From Dichotomocladium elegans (Eukaryota; Mucoromycota; Mucoromycetes; Mucorales; Lichtheimiaceae), in assembly GCA_025716815.1 (NCBI GenBank), contig JAIXMN010000033.1, forward strand, positions 248,001 through 312,000: a stretch of DNA of 64,000 bases, in the 5' to 3' direction. A program made the position numbers and the translations under genes. The notes under the pieces are model-generated. The model was not told the origin of the DNA. It was given only the letters and a program-made list of their open reading frames with translations, and searched no databases. This document shows, one piece after another, positions 44,386 to 56,058 of this stretch (the stretch's first letter is position 1; every line of letters starts with the position of its first letter).

Positions 44386-46918
44386 ATGGCCATGGTAGAT
44401 TGTTTTGCTCGCCTTTTTGCTTGGTTTACTCATGCTTGGTACCTGATCATCGTATAGGATCTAAGCTCTGATCTCCATTATTACACCAAAGGCCTTGAAC
44501 GTAAAGGTGCATATAATAAGAGAATCCAAACTAATAATTATCATTGTCGCTCCAACGTCTGACCACGCTTCTTTTGAAAAAGATGCGGTTTTGCAAGCCG
44601 ATATATTCAAAACCAACGTGGCACCCTTTCTTAAAAGCGGTGGAAATCCAAACGACGCTGCGAAGCTACTCTCGGAATCGTATGCGGGTTTTCCGTCTAT
44701 GATCAAAGTGGCAGCTGGATCAGCAGAGGCGATCGGCGTCGATTGTTCAAATATCTTACGCGACACTATCAAAAAAAAGCTACTTGAGAAATTTGACCCC
44801 GATCGCGTCGACAGGGCCATTATGGGCTCGGCAGAGGTATATCAGCGACACAAACCCAAAACAAAATGACACAAAGTAAATGAAGCGAACAATTCTTTTT
44901 ATGAAAAGCATCCTGCCGATATGCCATGGCTTGATTCTCTCATTCACGATAAACACTGGCGAGAATCCTTATATGAACTCTTTGACAAATATCCCCGCTG
45001 TGAGTTTCTCAACTTCGCAATAATGGTACTTAACCGATATCACTGGTAAACATGAGTTTGTCGTTTATTTGTCTGACGATCTCTCTGTGGGACTAGCGAA
45101 TGGCAGAATCGGGCTACAGGGATGAGGTGGCACGCTTGCGAACATCATCGAGCTATATGCAAGTGTACAGTTTGATTATGGAGAACTCCTTGAGCGAACT
45201 GATCAAGAAGGACGATACCTGTATCGACAATGATTTACCAGACTTTATTGTAAGTTAGTTGCAGAAAGTCACGGAGAATACGAGAAATTCATGCGCGTAC
45301 CCTAGCGAGTTTGTTGCGAGCAGGAACATTTCTATCTATACGCTCAAGTCTTGATTAAACGATTACACGACGAATATGAAGCAGCTCCTCTGAAGCGACT
45401 TTCAAAGGAACTAGAGAAGGCTGCCATATCACGGGGATAGTAAGTCATCTTGGTTTCTTTTCGCCGCCAGCATACTCATATCGTCATTCTAGCTCCGAGT
45501 TGGTTGATATCTTGAAAAGCTGCGCGGAAGATATCCCTCTTGACCTGGCGGCTGCTTTGAAAGCCATCCGGAACTCAAATCAACCTACTCCTGGCGATGT
45601 GCTGGCTGTAAGAGTATTCTGATGGTTGTCCCGCCCCCATGTTGCAGGACATAGATTAATTATCGGGACTGTAGATCCACAGCATGTATACGTCAGCAAA
45701 TCCTCCAAGCGTCCAATTCATACGCGACTATGACTTCATCAGTGAGTGGTCTGAGAAAGTGAATGGAAAGAAAAATGTTTGGCATCTAATCGGACTGCAT
45801 AGTGCTCCTACTCAAGAGCCTGTATGTCCCGGGAAATAACTCGAATATAAGGCCGGATGTCCTGGAAAAGATGATCTTTCTCATCAGCTACGCTACAACA
45901 TATAACGACGCACACCCTCGAGAGGCAAGTGTTATATAAAGTTATGGCAAAGATCCTGATGAAGGCTGTCAAATAGGCACAAATGAGCGAGATACAGCGC
46001 GTTTCAATAGCATTGCACGAGCTGTATAAAGAATTACAAAGTAATCAGGCTGGTGGTGACTTCAGTGCTTCGGTGAACGTGATTCTTCAGCACATGAGGT
46101 AAGATCGGAGAACGGGACTGGGACAAATCTCTCAGAACTCCTCCCTTTGCAGTCTGCCTGTGGCATCCATGGCAATTCTTTTATGGATTGAATACCTTTC
46201 AGTCGAGACTCCATACTATGAAACATACTATCGCTCGGCGGACGTTCCACTACCGCATTTACTATTGGACGAAATCGCCTATCGGCACCCATTTCAGCGC
46301 GCTCAGGTGTTGCAGGTCATCGAGCGATGTTTTTCCCATACATACGAGAACTTCGCGCCCGAGATCCTGGTAAGCATGTCTCTCTGTAAGGTATACGTAG
46401 GCTAACAAGTACATCACAGTCGACTTTACAAAAGCGATGGATCGAGCGCCTCGTGTATCTCGTTCAACTTCAATATACTTTACCTGTGTTCAAGATGATG
46501 AAGAAAATTTCATCGAGTGCCGAACATAGCCTGACTGTGCACTTTGTAACACTGGTAACAGCTATATCCGGCACAGAAAAAGGATCCAGTGAGTGACCAT
46601 ATGCGTTGTTTAAAACAGGTCCTCGAGTCCGCCGACCCGCCGTATAGCTGCGAATTCGTTGACAATATCGTGGATATTCTTCATCCGATATCCAGCTCGA
46701 TTGGCCATGTCCATGGATTCGATGTAATGATTCACAAGCTAGCAGGTAGGTTTGAACCCTGGGGAGGAAAAATGGGACTAGGACCCGTTGGTAACATGTA
46801 TGGCCTAGATTATGCCTTGAATGCGCCGAATGCGGGGATTTCTGATGAGCTAAAGGAACGTGTGCAATACATCCTGAGGCAATCGAAGTACCGCAAAACT
46901 TCGCTTAGCATGTACTGA
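44386..46918 (+). CDS. NELFCD: Negative elongation factor subunit C/D (TH1)
   Basis: A subunit of NELF, which with DSIF holds RNA polymerase II in promoter-proximal pause in animals. About 13 exons encode some 560 residues, near the human length of 590. The first exon is MAM, joined through DLSSDLHYYTKGLERK to DAVLQADIFKTNVAPFLKSG; these splices restore one frame and fix the ATG at 44,386. The family pattern follows throughout: GNPNDAAKLLSESYAGF, KKKLLEKFDPDRVDRAI, MPWLDSLIHDKHWRESLYEL, ESGYRDEVARLRTSSSYMQV, EHFYLYAQVLIKRLHDEY, and near the end IERLVYLVQLQYTLPVFKMM and FVDNIVDILHPISSSIG. Helical, no catalytic motif expected. The promoter is shared with BCKDHB. Confidence 0.9.
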
Positions 46919-48546
46919 GCTGGAGGTGTGGAGAAATAAATATTTTCGATATCGTGGGATTGATTAGAGAACAATAACGAACAAGAACCAATGGTTTGAG
47001 ATGCCAATGGTCACGCCGAGCGAGTGTGTGTGTGTGTGTGTATGTAAATGGATAGACAACTGTATGATGGTGACACGGACGGATAGATGCAAATTGGGGA
47101 GAGATTAGCATGGAGCTGATGAGGGCAGAACTAACTTTAGAGTGAATTTGTCCCCATGCGCAACGTACCACATACATACAATACGATGGTAACCTTATTA
47201 AGCGGAGGCGAAAGCGAGATCTGTGACTCTCGATGCCTTGTGTTGATTTAACCCATTCGCCGCCCTAGCGGTAATAGACCGTCGATCATGGCTTTAATTA
47301 GCTAACGTCCACATTATGCGCCATGCTTTGCTTAAATTAGCCACCATGAGTGTACATCATACGCTCCTTGATGCGGTTGAGGGATCAGAGAGAGAGAGAG
47401 AGAGAGATAAAGAGAGACGACCGGAGGGGGACATCTGGTTCCGGCCAGCGCGCGCGCGCGCGCTGGAGGTTGGAGCTGAATCTTTCTGCACCCCCAAGAT
47501 TGGCTATTCATGACGGGTTAAATGAAAGGCAATGTGTCGACGAGTCTGTGTGTTAAAACAGTGTACGACAACCCGGAATGGGGAGGAAATATAGGACATC
47601 GGACAATACATTTGCCGCATGGTTCGTCTTGTCAACTCCACATACACACCACCACCAACCCACGCAAAACCGTTTGTGCGCCCCACCCGCCATGATGGAA
47701 TTGGCCATGAACCAATAAAGCAAATCTCCATGACTCTGTCGCTGCGATAAAAAAAAAAAGGTAACTCGACAGCAAGCGTCGGCTGCTGTCGTACAAGTGG
47801 GGCTTATCACATGATATCCTCACTGTGCCAAGTATGATGTGGCAAGGATCTTTTTCCCCCGCTCCCCTTCTTGTTATGACTTGAGGTTTTTAAAAAGCAT
47901 TTCGTAGAGTACCCTACGTTTTGGGTATCAATGGGATAAAAAAAGAATCAGAGCCAATCTGGCCACGTAGTCTATTTCGCGCATAGGCTGCTCACACGCG
48001 CAAATAAAAAAAAAAGGAGGGGGGTTGTGGAAAGGCGGAAGGTCCACCTTACACATAGGATTTACCTGTTTTGGGAATTGCTGTAAATTTAGGAGGAGAA
48101 GGTTAGGTCCGTTGGGGCTTTCAATCAATGTATTTTATCGGGCTCGCTCCTTGATGACAACGACCGGCGGCGGCGGCAGCGGCAGCGGAGGCGGCGTCAC
48201 CCACCCCCCCATTTGTGATATACAAAAAAGTCCTGTGCACCTTCGAGAACTCAGAGCGTGCTCAAGGATATTTTGATGACAGGAATACAAGACATTGTCA
48301 AATACACACACATACACAGTGTGTTACAGGATATGCCTTTATTAGAGTTTTCCTGTGGCACCACGATTTCGCCTTCTCCCTAGCAACGACGATCGATCAA
48401 AAGGACGATGCTGTGAAAGTCTCATCGTTGTCAACACAAAGCCATATAAATATGTATTGCGCTCTTTCCCTTTTTCTCTTTCTCTTTCTCTTCCCCTCCC
48501 TTCCATTGTTTTTTTTTTCTTTACAAAAAGAAAGAAAGATATAAAA
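46919..48546. other. Intergenic stretch with several microsatellites, upstream of globin
   Basis: About 1.6 kb. It contains a TG run (47,023-47,040), a GA run (47,387-47,408), a CG run (47,449-47,462), an A run (47,749-47,759) and a GGC/AGC-rich patch (48,166-48,196). CT-rich sequence at about 48,460-48,530 precedes the globin ATG. I see no gene, though lineage-specific exons cannot be excluded. Confidence 0.5.
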
Positions 48547-49207
48547 ATGGCAACATCCACCGTTGAAATGCTGCGGCGCAAGAAGCTCATCCGCCATAAC
48601 ACATCACCTTCACCACCAACGGCCCATCAAATCCAACTCATCCGGCTAAGCTGGGAGCGGGTCGTTCAGCTTCGTCTGCCTGCGGACGAGGACGCCGTGT
48701 CACCATCGCATGCGTTTGGTCTGGCTTTTTACGATGCACTGTTCGAGTATGACCCGAAGCTCAAATCGCTGTTCACAAACATATTCCAGCAGGCAAGAGC
48801 ATTAACAGGCATGATCGGCTACCTTGCTCGAGCACCGTCCATGGTCGCCGACGACACCGATAACGGCTATCAGCTAGCACAGCAGATGCAGCAGCTCGGC
48901 GCACGGCATCGCCAGTACAATGTACATCCCGACAGTCTTAAATTGGTTGGCCCAGCATTCGTCAAGGCTCTCCAGGCCAGGCTCTTGGATGAGTACCAGC
49001 CAGAGATTGGTGACGCATGGTTAGCGGTAAGAACTGCCAAAAAAAAAAGAAACAAAGAGAGAGAACGACCCCTCCCCCGCTCATCAAAGCTGTAATGTAT
49101 TCCATGTACTATAGGCACATGCGTACGTGGCCTATCATATGGCTATCGGCTTAAAAGCAACCCAGCGGGCCTGGGATGATCGCAACAATGTATGCAGCAT
49201 ACAATAA
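48547..49207 (+). CDS. Single-domain globin
   Basis: A haem protein likely to bind oxygen or nitric oxide. Two exons joined at LA/AHAYVAY encode about 190 residues. About 25 leading basic and Ser/Pro residues precede the globin fold. Helix A is QIQLIRLSWERVVQL and B/C is FGLAFYDALFEYDPKLKSLF, with the CD-corner Phe in LFTNIFQ. The E helix begins QQARALTGMIGYLA, with Gln a candidate distal residue. The F helix LGARHRQYNVHPD holds the proximal His. G and H follow as VGPAFVKALQARLLDEY and DAWLAAHAYVAYHMAIGL. It resembles the globin part of flavohaemoglobins, but no FAD/NAD reductase domain follows: the stop comes 20 residues after helix H and a convergent gene begins 114 bases on. Confidence 0.9.
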
Positions 49208-49320
49208 TTGTCCTTTCTTTCTTTTATACATGTATAATCGCAAACGTAGAATAATCGAGTAAATATTAAGCATGATAAAAAAAAACACACACACATACAC
49301 ATACTATGCCTTGGTTGGTT

Positions 49321-50526
49321 TTATTTTTTGGGGAATAATGAAAACCAACGTCGCGCTTTGGACATTAGATGATGGGTGGCCGCAGCGGGCTTTTCTTTTG
49401 GTTTGTCTTTGTACATCCTGCCGCAGCCGCACAGCAGCATGGCAGGCGAGGTTCGCGAGTGAGTCTTGGCGGTTGGCATCGATGCCGATCGGGAGAGATT
49501 GGATTGGTGTTCTGGCCCTTCTGGGCGTGCTTTTGTTGTTGTTGTTGACGTCGTCGTAATAGTAGAATGGGGAAGCGCATGCGACGGCTGTGTCCGTCCG
49601 GAGCGTGGCGGTTGCGACAGGGGGGGTGGTGATACCTGCCGACCTACCCGACGGGTGGCCACCGTGGTTGCCTTTTCTGGACGCTGGTGCGGGGTTGTCT
49701 TCTTCTGACGCGGCTGCAGATGGGGCATCGATCGCTGTCGCTCGGGCAGCTGTCGTCGACGTCGCTGTCGTTGTTGGTCGCAGGCCTCGTCAAACGATGG
49801 CAAGAACAGGTCCTGTGCCACACCATGCGATGCTTTTTTCTGCGCAAAAAAGACAAGTGGTATCATGTCTTCCTCCTCCTCATCCACCGATGATGATGAG
49901 CAACAGGAGTAGCAACAGGAGCAGGAAGGACTCCATGCCGACCGCAGCGGCGGCGGCGGCAGCGTCGTCTTTTTCTTTTTCTTCTTTTGCTGCTGCTGCT
50001 GCTGCATCGGCCGCATCTGCACCATGCACACAAATTTACCCGTAACGGGGTGGCAGTAGTAATAACAACTAGGCTTCGTCGTCGATATAACGCTATCAGG
50101 CGGACTAGGCAGCGCTTGACCCGTCCACGGTCGCTCATGAGGCTGCCCATGTGTCTGCTTCGAATGCCACCGCAGTTGAACAAGTGGCGGCGAAGAACTA
50201 GAAGGACTCCGCTGGTGTGGAGACTGCCTTCGTCGCGGTGGAGACGGGCGCTCAAGAAGAGGCGAGGGTGCCATAAGCGGGAGCGAGTGCGGCGATGGAG
50301 ATAAACGCTGCTGCTGCTGCTGCTGCTGCCCGCTTGATCGACCCGGTTGCTTGCGGAGGGGTGGCGAACAAGTAGGGGAACGGCGTTGCGGATGATGTGC
50401 CGGCCATGAATAGTCCTCTTGCAGAAGCGGGGGTGACGATAAGAATGAGAATTGTGGTTGTTTCTTATGGCTGTTGCAAGCCACAGGAGGACGGTATTTG
50501 TGCTGGTTTGCCTTCAACATCGACAT
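49321..50526 (-). CDS. Low-complexity Pro/Gln/Ser/Arg-rich protein, function unknown
   Basis: An uninterrupted open frame of about 401 codons from the ATG at 50,526, long for this intron-rich genome. Composition is dominated by Pro, Ser, Gln, Arg and His with a Gln run, a Gln/Lys run, a Glu run near CSSSSVDEEEEDMIPLVFF and a Thr run. One non-repetitive island, CYYYCHPVTGKFVCMVQMRP, and another, ISTTKPS just before it, look conserved-like. The C-terminal segment has AMLLCGCGRMYKDKPKEKP. No signal peptide, membrane segment or known domain was recognised. The repetitive codons could keep a false frame open, but the non-repetitive parts and the stop-free 1.2 kb favour a real, mostly disordered protein. 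Confidence 0.5.
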   Translation of the reverse strand: MSMLKANQHKYRPPVACNSHKKQPQFSFLSSPPLLQEDYSWPAHHPQRRSPTCSPPLRKQPGRSSGQQQQQQQRLSPSPHSLPLMAPSPLLERPSPPRRRQSPHQRSPSSSSPPLVQLRWHSKQTHGQPHERPWTGQALPSPPDSVISTTKPSCYYYCHPVTGKFVCMVQMRPMQQQQQQKKKKKKTTLPPPPLRSAWSPSCSCCYSCCSSSSVDEEEEDMIPLVFFAQKKASHGVAQDLFLPSFDEACDQQRQRRRRQLPERQRSMPHLQPRQKKTTPHQRPEKATTVATRRVGRQVSPPPLSQPPRSGRTQPSHALPHSTITTTSTTTTKARPEGPEHQSNLSRSASMPTAKTHSRTSPAMLLCGCGRMYKDKPKEKPAAATHHLMSKARRWFSLFPKK

Positions 50527-51108
50527 AAGTAATAAAGAAAGAGAGCAAAGGCAAGATGTGCGCACTCTCTCTCTCTCTTATATATGTACCTATATATATG
50601 TATATATATATATATATGGATATGTATATGTATATGATCTTTTTGGGTACAAAGACACCTCTATTAGCTAAACGGGATCGATGCGAGAAGTGAAAGAATA
50701 TAATTGCTATTTAATTGCAGTCAAAGATGTAACAAATAGTCGCAATACTATCGTGGAATAAAGAGAGATTATTTTTATAGAAGGCAACGACAGAAGGGAG
50801 AAAATGTGTTCGCCGCTTGCATCTACCGTTTTATGTGGATGCGCGCGTGTGTGCGTGCGTATGCGTATGTGTTATGTGTATGCGTGTGCGTATGTAAATG
50901 GTACGGATATGTGCAAAAAAAGAGTCCCGGAGGAGGAGTGGAGTTGGAAAGGAGGTAAGGCGGGGGAGTGAGGTTCCTTCTGCATTTCCTCAAAAGTTTA
51001 CGTTTCTGGCGTCCGGTGCGTAGTATACAGTTTTTACTCGAAGGGGTGTAATATTCGGTTAATTAGCTCGCGCAATCGATCGTTGAAAGAATGTCGACCC
51101 CATGATCA
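50527..51108. other. Intergenic stretch with CT/TA and GT-rich repeats
   Basis: About 580 bases. A CT run followed by a long TA-rich block lies at about 50,566-50,636 and a GT/GC alternating block at about 50,840-50,895. No gene was recognised. Confidence 0.6.
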
Positions 51109-52563
51109 TCATGGAGTTACACTTGATTCCATTTTCTGAATCACTTGATTCAATTCATGTTCTTCCAGGACCGGTCCATCCTGAGAGCACTTGGCGCATT
51201 TCTTTAGCTCATCGCAAAGCATGTTCAAATCAAAATGCTCAAACTGGGGATGTTCGGAGAGTCGCTGCCAAACTTCTTTGCATGATACAAGTTTGTTTGC
51301 ATGTTTTGCTGGGTCTATGACCACGCCATCGTTCATACTCTTCAGGAACCTGTCAAAGTCGTGCCGCAGGTCAAAATCTCCTGTGACGATGGGTACTGGA
51401 TGCTGAATCGAGTCACTCAGTAAAAAGCCGGCCGAATCAAAGAGTGGCTCGGACAAAAGCTGATTATACGCAGAGGAACACACCTCTTCTTTGAGCCGCT
51501 CGCAAAATGATACACCATCCTTGTCTCGGATGCATGCCACTGCTGAGGAGGGGACACGCATGATGCGTTTCGCTGGAGGTTGTAGAGGCTGCTGCTGCTG
51601 CTGCTCCTGCTGATCCTGATCATTTTTTTGGGGGACCTCATCATCATCACTCTTGTCGTTTGTCATGCTTGCTATCGTCGCAACGTCGATGCTTGTGTCC
51701 ATAGACGTGGTATCATCATCTGTGACGCTGTCGTAATAGAGTTTGATATCCGGAATTGTGAACACAGGTATATCAACGCCTTGCTCCTGCCGTAGCACGT
51801 TGAGATTCTGGTTGTATTCGGTCACAGCCACCTTGATGGAGAGCAATTCCGTCTCCATCTTCCGGATCACATCCCGTAACTCCATATTTTCGCGTTGGAC
51901 CGCCTGCATTGATACGGAGTGGGTCTCTTCCATGAACTTGATTTTGGTTTCGAGTTCTTTGACATAACGTTCCTTCCGCTCCCTAAATGCTCGTTGCGCT
52001 GCGCGGTTCTGCTCTTTTCGCCGCATCTTTTGTTCTGCTGTCATGCTCTTTTCATGGCATTCATAGATGTGTGAGGGATGAAAAAAACAAGAGAGACCAG
52101 CGTTGTGCATATTTAGAATCTTACATGACCACTTGCATCAATGTGCCCACCACCAGGAAGCAAAGCGTACTGTGTGCCTAATACTATTACAGGCCCCTTT
52201 AGGAACAAAAGCTATCGTAAAAAAAACACATCTTACCATGGATGCTTTCAATATCAGCGGGATGCGCTTGGACTGAATAAACAGACAAAGATATGTCAGC
52301 AAGAAACAACAGACGAAAAGAAATGCTTCCATGTCTCGAAGAAAAACAGGCGTAGCATGTATATGCCATATGAAATCCATTCACTTGCTTTTCAAATTCG
52401 CCATGCTTGGACTGACAAGATCTTCCCATTTGCGTTTCTCGTGGTCGTCTGTCAAGGCCGCATTTGGCGAGGCTTGTGCCATGGCCGCAGGAGCCGGGGC
52501 CAAAGAAGGTGCGATGGGCCTGTAATGAGCTCTCTGGGATTTGTTGCTCTTTGCAATGGACAT
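51109..52563 (-). CDS. AP-1-like bZIP transcription factor (Pap1/Yap1 family)
   Basis: A sequence-specific activator; family members control oxidative-stress and drug-resistance genes. Four exons encode about 410 residues. The basic region KEQNRAAQRAFRERKERYVK has the family-typical QNRAAQRAFRxRK, followed by a leucine zipper from about ELETKIKFMEETHSV through LRDVIRKMETELL. A disordered Gln/Asp-rich middle follows. The C-terminal PAP1 region has CKEVWQRLSEHPQF and LNMLCDELKKCAKCSQDGPV, with Cys residues where the redox-sensitive C-terminal Cys-rich domain sits in Yap1/Pap1; the tail after it resembles the nuclear export segment. The N-terminus is MSIAKSNKSQRAHYRPIAPS. Keeping frame into exon 2 requires a GC-AG intron at 52,273-52,388. 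It is divergent from the deacetylase gene. Confidence 0.9.
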
Positions 52564-53290
52564 TGCTTTCCAAGAGAAGGGGGTAGAAAGAAATATCTCA
52601 GCTACTAGTACAGTATTTATGTGATTGAACGTGCAGTCGCCATGGAATGGAATGTTGCACAAGCTTTTTGCGCGGAAAACAAGAGGGTCACATTACAAAG
52701 CCTTCACCATCATACCGTGCATAGCATGTGTATCTCTCTCTATTTTCTTTTTTTACTTTGCAACAAAGCAAAGTAAAATACAAAAGCGTGGGAGTTTTCC
52801 TCCAAGATGATTGGCAAAAGTTGCCGAACATCCCTGGAAAGACTGGCGCGTATGCGCACAAATAGACGAAGCATGGGTCCGATCTCGATTTTTTTCATGG
52901 ACACAAGTTACCTGATAAACGGAGTCATGATAATGCCGATATAGAAAACCTGGCTTGGGGACGAGGAAACATGTTACCCAAGACAACAATGCGACGCGGG
53001 AAACGGAATCGATTGTACCGACATCAAAGACCTGGATTTATTTCTAATCGACGCCATGCGAAATAGGGCAAAGCCATATGGCGGTCCTATGTTTATCCCA
53101 GTTCCACCTTTCAAACAAAAAAGAAGCAGGAGCTCCAAGGGTGCAGGCTGTAGAAAAAGAAAAAATGAAATTCGCCCTCCCCCACTCCCCCATTTCGTTG
53201 TCCGGCAGCTCGTTCAGAAACGTTTTCCTATTATTCTTTGACTTAACGGAAAAGAATAGATATAAAAAGAAAAAAAAAAAGAGTTGACAT
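52564..53290. promoter_or_regulatory. Divergent bZIP / HDAC intergenic region
   Basis: About 730 bases with both promoters. An A-rich run directly precedes the deacetylase ATG (53,269-53,281). No further gene was seen. Confidence 0.55.
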
Positions 53291-54859
53291 ATGCCTCGAC
53301 GAAGCTGCAGTGACGGCAATGTCGTCGCCACATTTACAGAGGATTATGCGTCTACCAAGAAATCAAAGTACATGTCGCCAAAATCTATGCGATTAGCTTC
53401 CCACAACAAAACCCGAGTTGCTTATTTTCACGATGAAGGCGTTGGCAATTATCACTACGGTGTAAGCATCTCCCTCTTCTCCTTGCCATCCAGGCGCGCT
53501 AATGCGGAATTTCGCAATAAAGGAAAAACATCCCATGAAGCCTCACCGCCTGACGTTAACGAATCATTTGGTATTGAATTACGGTTTGCACCAAAAGATG
53601 GAAATTTTCCAACCAAGACGAGCGACCGATGCCGAAATTCTTGAGTTCCATGCTGCGGACTACGTTGATTTTCTAAAAAGGTAGACCATGCTCTTCCCAT
53701 TAGCAATTGACTTTTTAATATCCAAATTCGTTCGGGTACTTTTGGCAGAGTGACTCCAGACAACGCCGAGCAGTTCGAGAGCGTATTTCAGAAATTCAAC
53801 GTGGGCGATGATTGCCCTATTTTTTCGGGCATTTACGAATTCTGCCAGCGGTACGCGGGTGCGAGCATTGAAGCGTCTCGAAAGTTGATAGCGAACGGGG
53901 CGGATATCTGCATCAATTGGTCTGGTGGTCTACATCATGCCAAAAAGTGCGAAGCAAGCGGTTTTTGCTACGTCAACGATATTGTGCTGGGTGTGCTTGA
54001 GCTTCTGCGCTATTTCCCACGAGTACTATACGTCGACATCGACATTCACCACGGTGACGGTGTCCAGGAAGCCTTTTATTCGACAGACCGCGTCATGACT
54101 GTGTCGTTTCACAAGTATAACGGCGATTTCTTTCCCGGCACAGGGCATATCGATGAGGTTGGCACATCGCTCGGCAAATACTACTCTGTCAATGTACCTT
54201 TACGCGACGGTATCGATGATGACTCGTACGTATGGATGTTCAATGAGGTTATCAACGCAGTTATCGGCACATTCCAGCCATCTGCAATCGTGCTCCAATG
54301 CGGCGCGGATTCTCTAGGCTGCGATCGTCTTGGCTGCTTCAATCTGAGTATCGAAGCCCACGGCAAATGTGTACAGATTGTCAAGGAGTTCAAGATCCCA
54401 ATGATGGTTGTTGGTGGAGGTGGCTATACCGTCAGAAATGTGGCCAGATGCTGGACCTACGAGACGTCCATCCTGGTTGACACCGAGCTTTCGAACGACC
54501 TTCCACCGAACGAATACATTGACTTTTTCAAGCCAGATTATCAGCTACACCCCCATCTCTCAGGCCGTGTTGAGAATCAGAACGACCGAACATACCTTCT
54601 CAAGGTCCGCGAGCGCGTGATGGAACAATTAAGGTACCTCGATGCCGCACCAAGCATACAAATGCAGGAAATCCCTCCCGATATTCAGGGCTTCCTGGAC
54701 GGCGATGAGGAGATGAAGGACGCCGAAGATGATTCTGAGATCGGCAAGGAGACCAGGCGGCTGCAAACCGTGATGGCTGAGACCGAATGGTACGAAGGGG
54801 ACGATGATAACGAAGGCGAGGCTGTCGATTCCGTATGGCAACAAAATACACTGGCATAA
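53291..54859 (+). CDS. HOS2: Class I histone deacetylase, Hos2/HDAC3 type
   Basis: Removes acetyl groups from histone lysines; Hos2/HDAC3 works in the Set3/SMRT-type complexes. Three exons encode about 475 residues. After a 40-residue N-terminal extension come [16 protein letters not shown] and [20 protein letters not shown]. The catalytic core has [20 protein letters not shown] (His pair), [18 protein letters not shown] (zinc-binding Asp and His), [20 protein letters not shown] (second zinc Asp) and [16 protein letters not shown] (transition-state Tyr region). The [20 protein letters not shown] segment and [12 protein letters not shown] favour Hos2/HDAC3 over Rpd3/HDAC1. The C-terminal 60 residues are acidic. 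Splice joins (YHYG/EKHPMKP and FLKR/VTPDN) keep frame. Confidence 0.96.
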
Positions 54860-56058
54860 AAATCCTTAATTTACCCCCTCCCCCTCCCCCGCTTCCTTTT
54901 CACTTCCTTGTATTTTATTTTTATTTTCAATCAAGTTTGCGCCATGCGATCATGGATATCAGGCCATCAGTATATAGTATTTGCGGTTCAATAGAGGCAA
55001 TTTATGCGTGTAATAAGCCAATGAACATACAATCATGTTAGCAGATCAGGCCTATTTGTGGTCTCACAGCAGGCTGCATTGCTGTCTTCCCGCCCAGCTC
55101 ACTTATAGAGTGCTTCCCCCCCTCTATCCATCGAATGGAGAGTGTCCTCTCCACAAGTATCTTGGCTATCGCATCTTAACCCTTCAATAGCCCGACCGGA
55201 AAGTTCTTTAGGGGAGATTGCAGGAGCCAGCCTTTGCGCTAGCAATTCATCGTGACTTCGCATGCATTCCTATAAGGTTAGTCGTTTAGATCCAACAGGT
55301 TGCCAGCAAAAATAAAAAGAATGCTACCAGTAGCCGCTGCATTCATCAAGCAAACAAGTTGAGGAGCATATGACTTGGATCAATATCAAGCATATGCTAC
55401 TGATGATCAAAGTCCTGTACCGTTCCCAAGTACAGTACAGTATAGTATTGCGCAATGAAGACCTTCCTGCGCTGGAGCTCCGGTCTAACACCATCAATGG
55501 AGGAATGCCTTGGCTTGTGGCGTGTCGAACATGGTGTCTGACAAGGATGCGTTCTGAGGCACGCAGTGTTTCGATGCCTCTCTTAATGTCAGGGTAACGA
55601 CGGCGTAGCCAGCTGCGGCTGGCAGCAAGTCGCGCAATTTCACAGACTACTCTACCGCCAAGCTATAGTCGCAAAAAGGTTCCACTGGCTGAATAGCCGG
55701 GGAGGAACCCACCCCCTTCATTTACTCGTGCCGCGCATATATACTTGGATAGTGGTGATACGTCTTGGCGATAATGTTGTCAAAGGCATACTCGGCAAAC
55801 CTCCCCGATCACGCACTCTACCCCCCTCTCGAGGTAATTAAATCGCATAATAACGAAAAACATTGCAGAACCATGGCAGCTGGAGAACCCCCTGTCTTTA
55901 ACGACTCCTTGCCGGATCAGTGAAATTAACACCCGAGTGCCTTGCAATGCTATGTTTTTCGCGCAAAATTCGGTGTATTTCTTTGATGCAGCCCTAATCC
56001 CCTTATCCTACGTATGAAATAAATTACCGTGGTGCGGTGGAATCGGTTATCTACCCGA
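54860..56058. other. Convergent intergenic stretch
   Basis: About 1.2 kb between the HDAC and Tul1/Dsc1 stops. Short plus-strand frames (for example 55,370-55,597) show no motif. No RNA gene was recognised. Confidence 0.5.

Noticed and set aside
49590..50045. Ala/Val/Ser-rich frame opposite the low-complexity ORF
   Set aside because: Arises from the repetitive codons on the other strand; the minus-strand frame is much longer.
53155..53290. A-rich run before the HDAC start as a possible retroposon poly(A) tail
   Set aside because: No target-site duplication or element body adjacent; plain A-rich leader is simpler.
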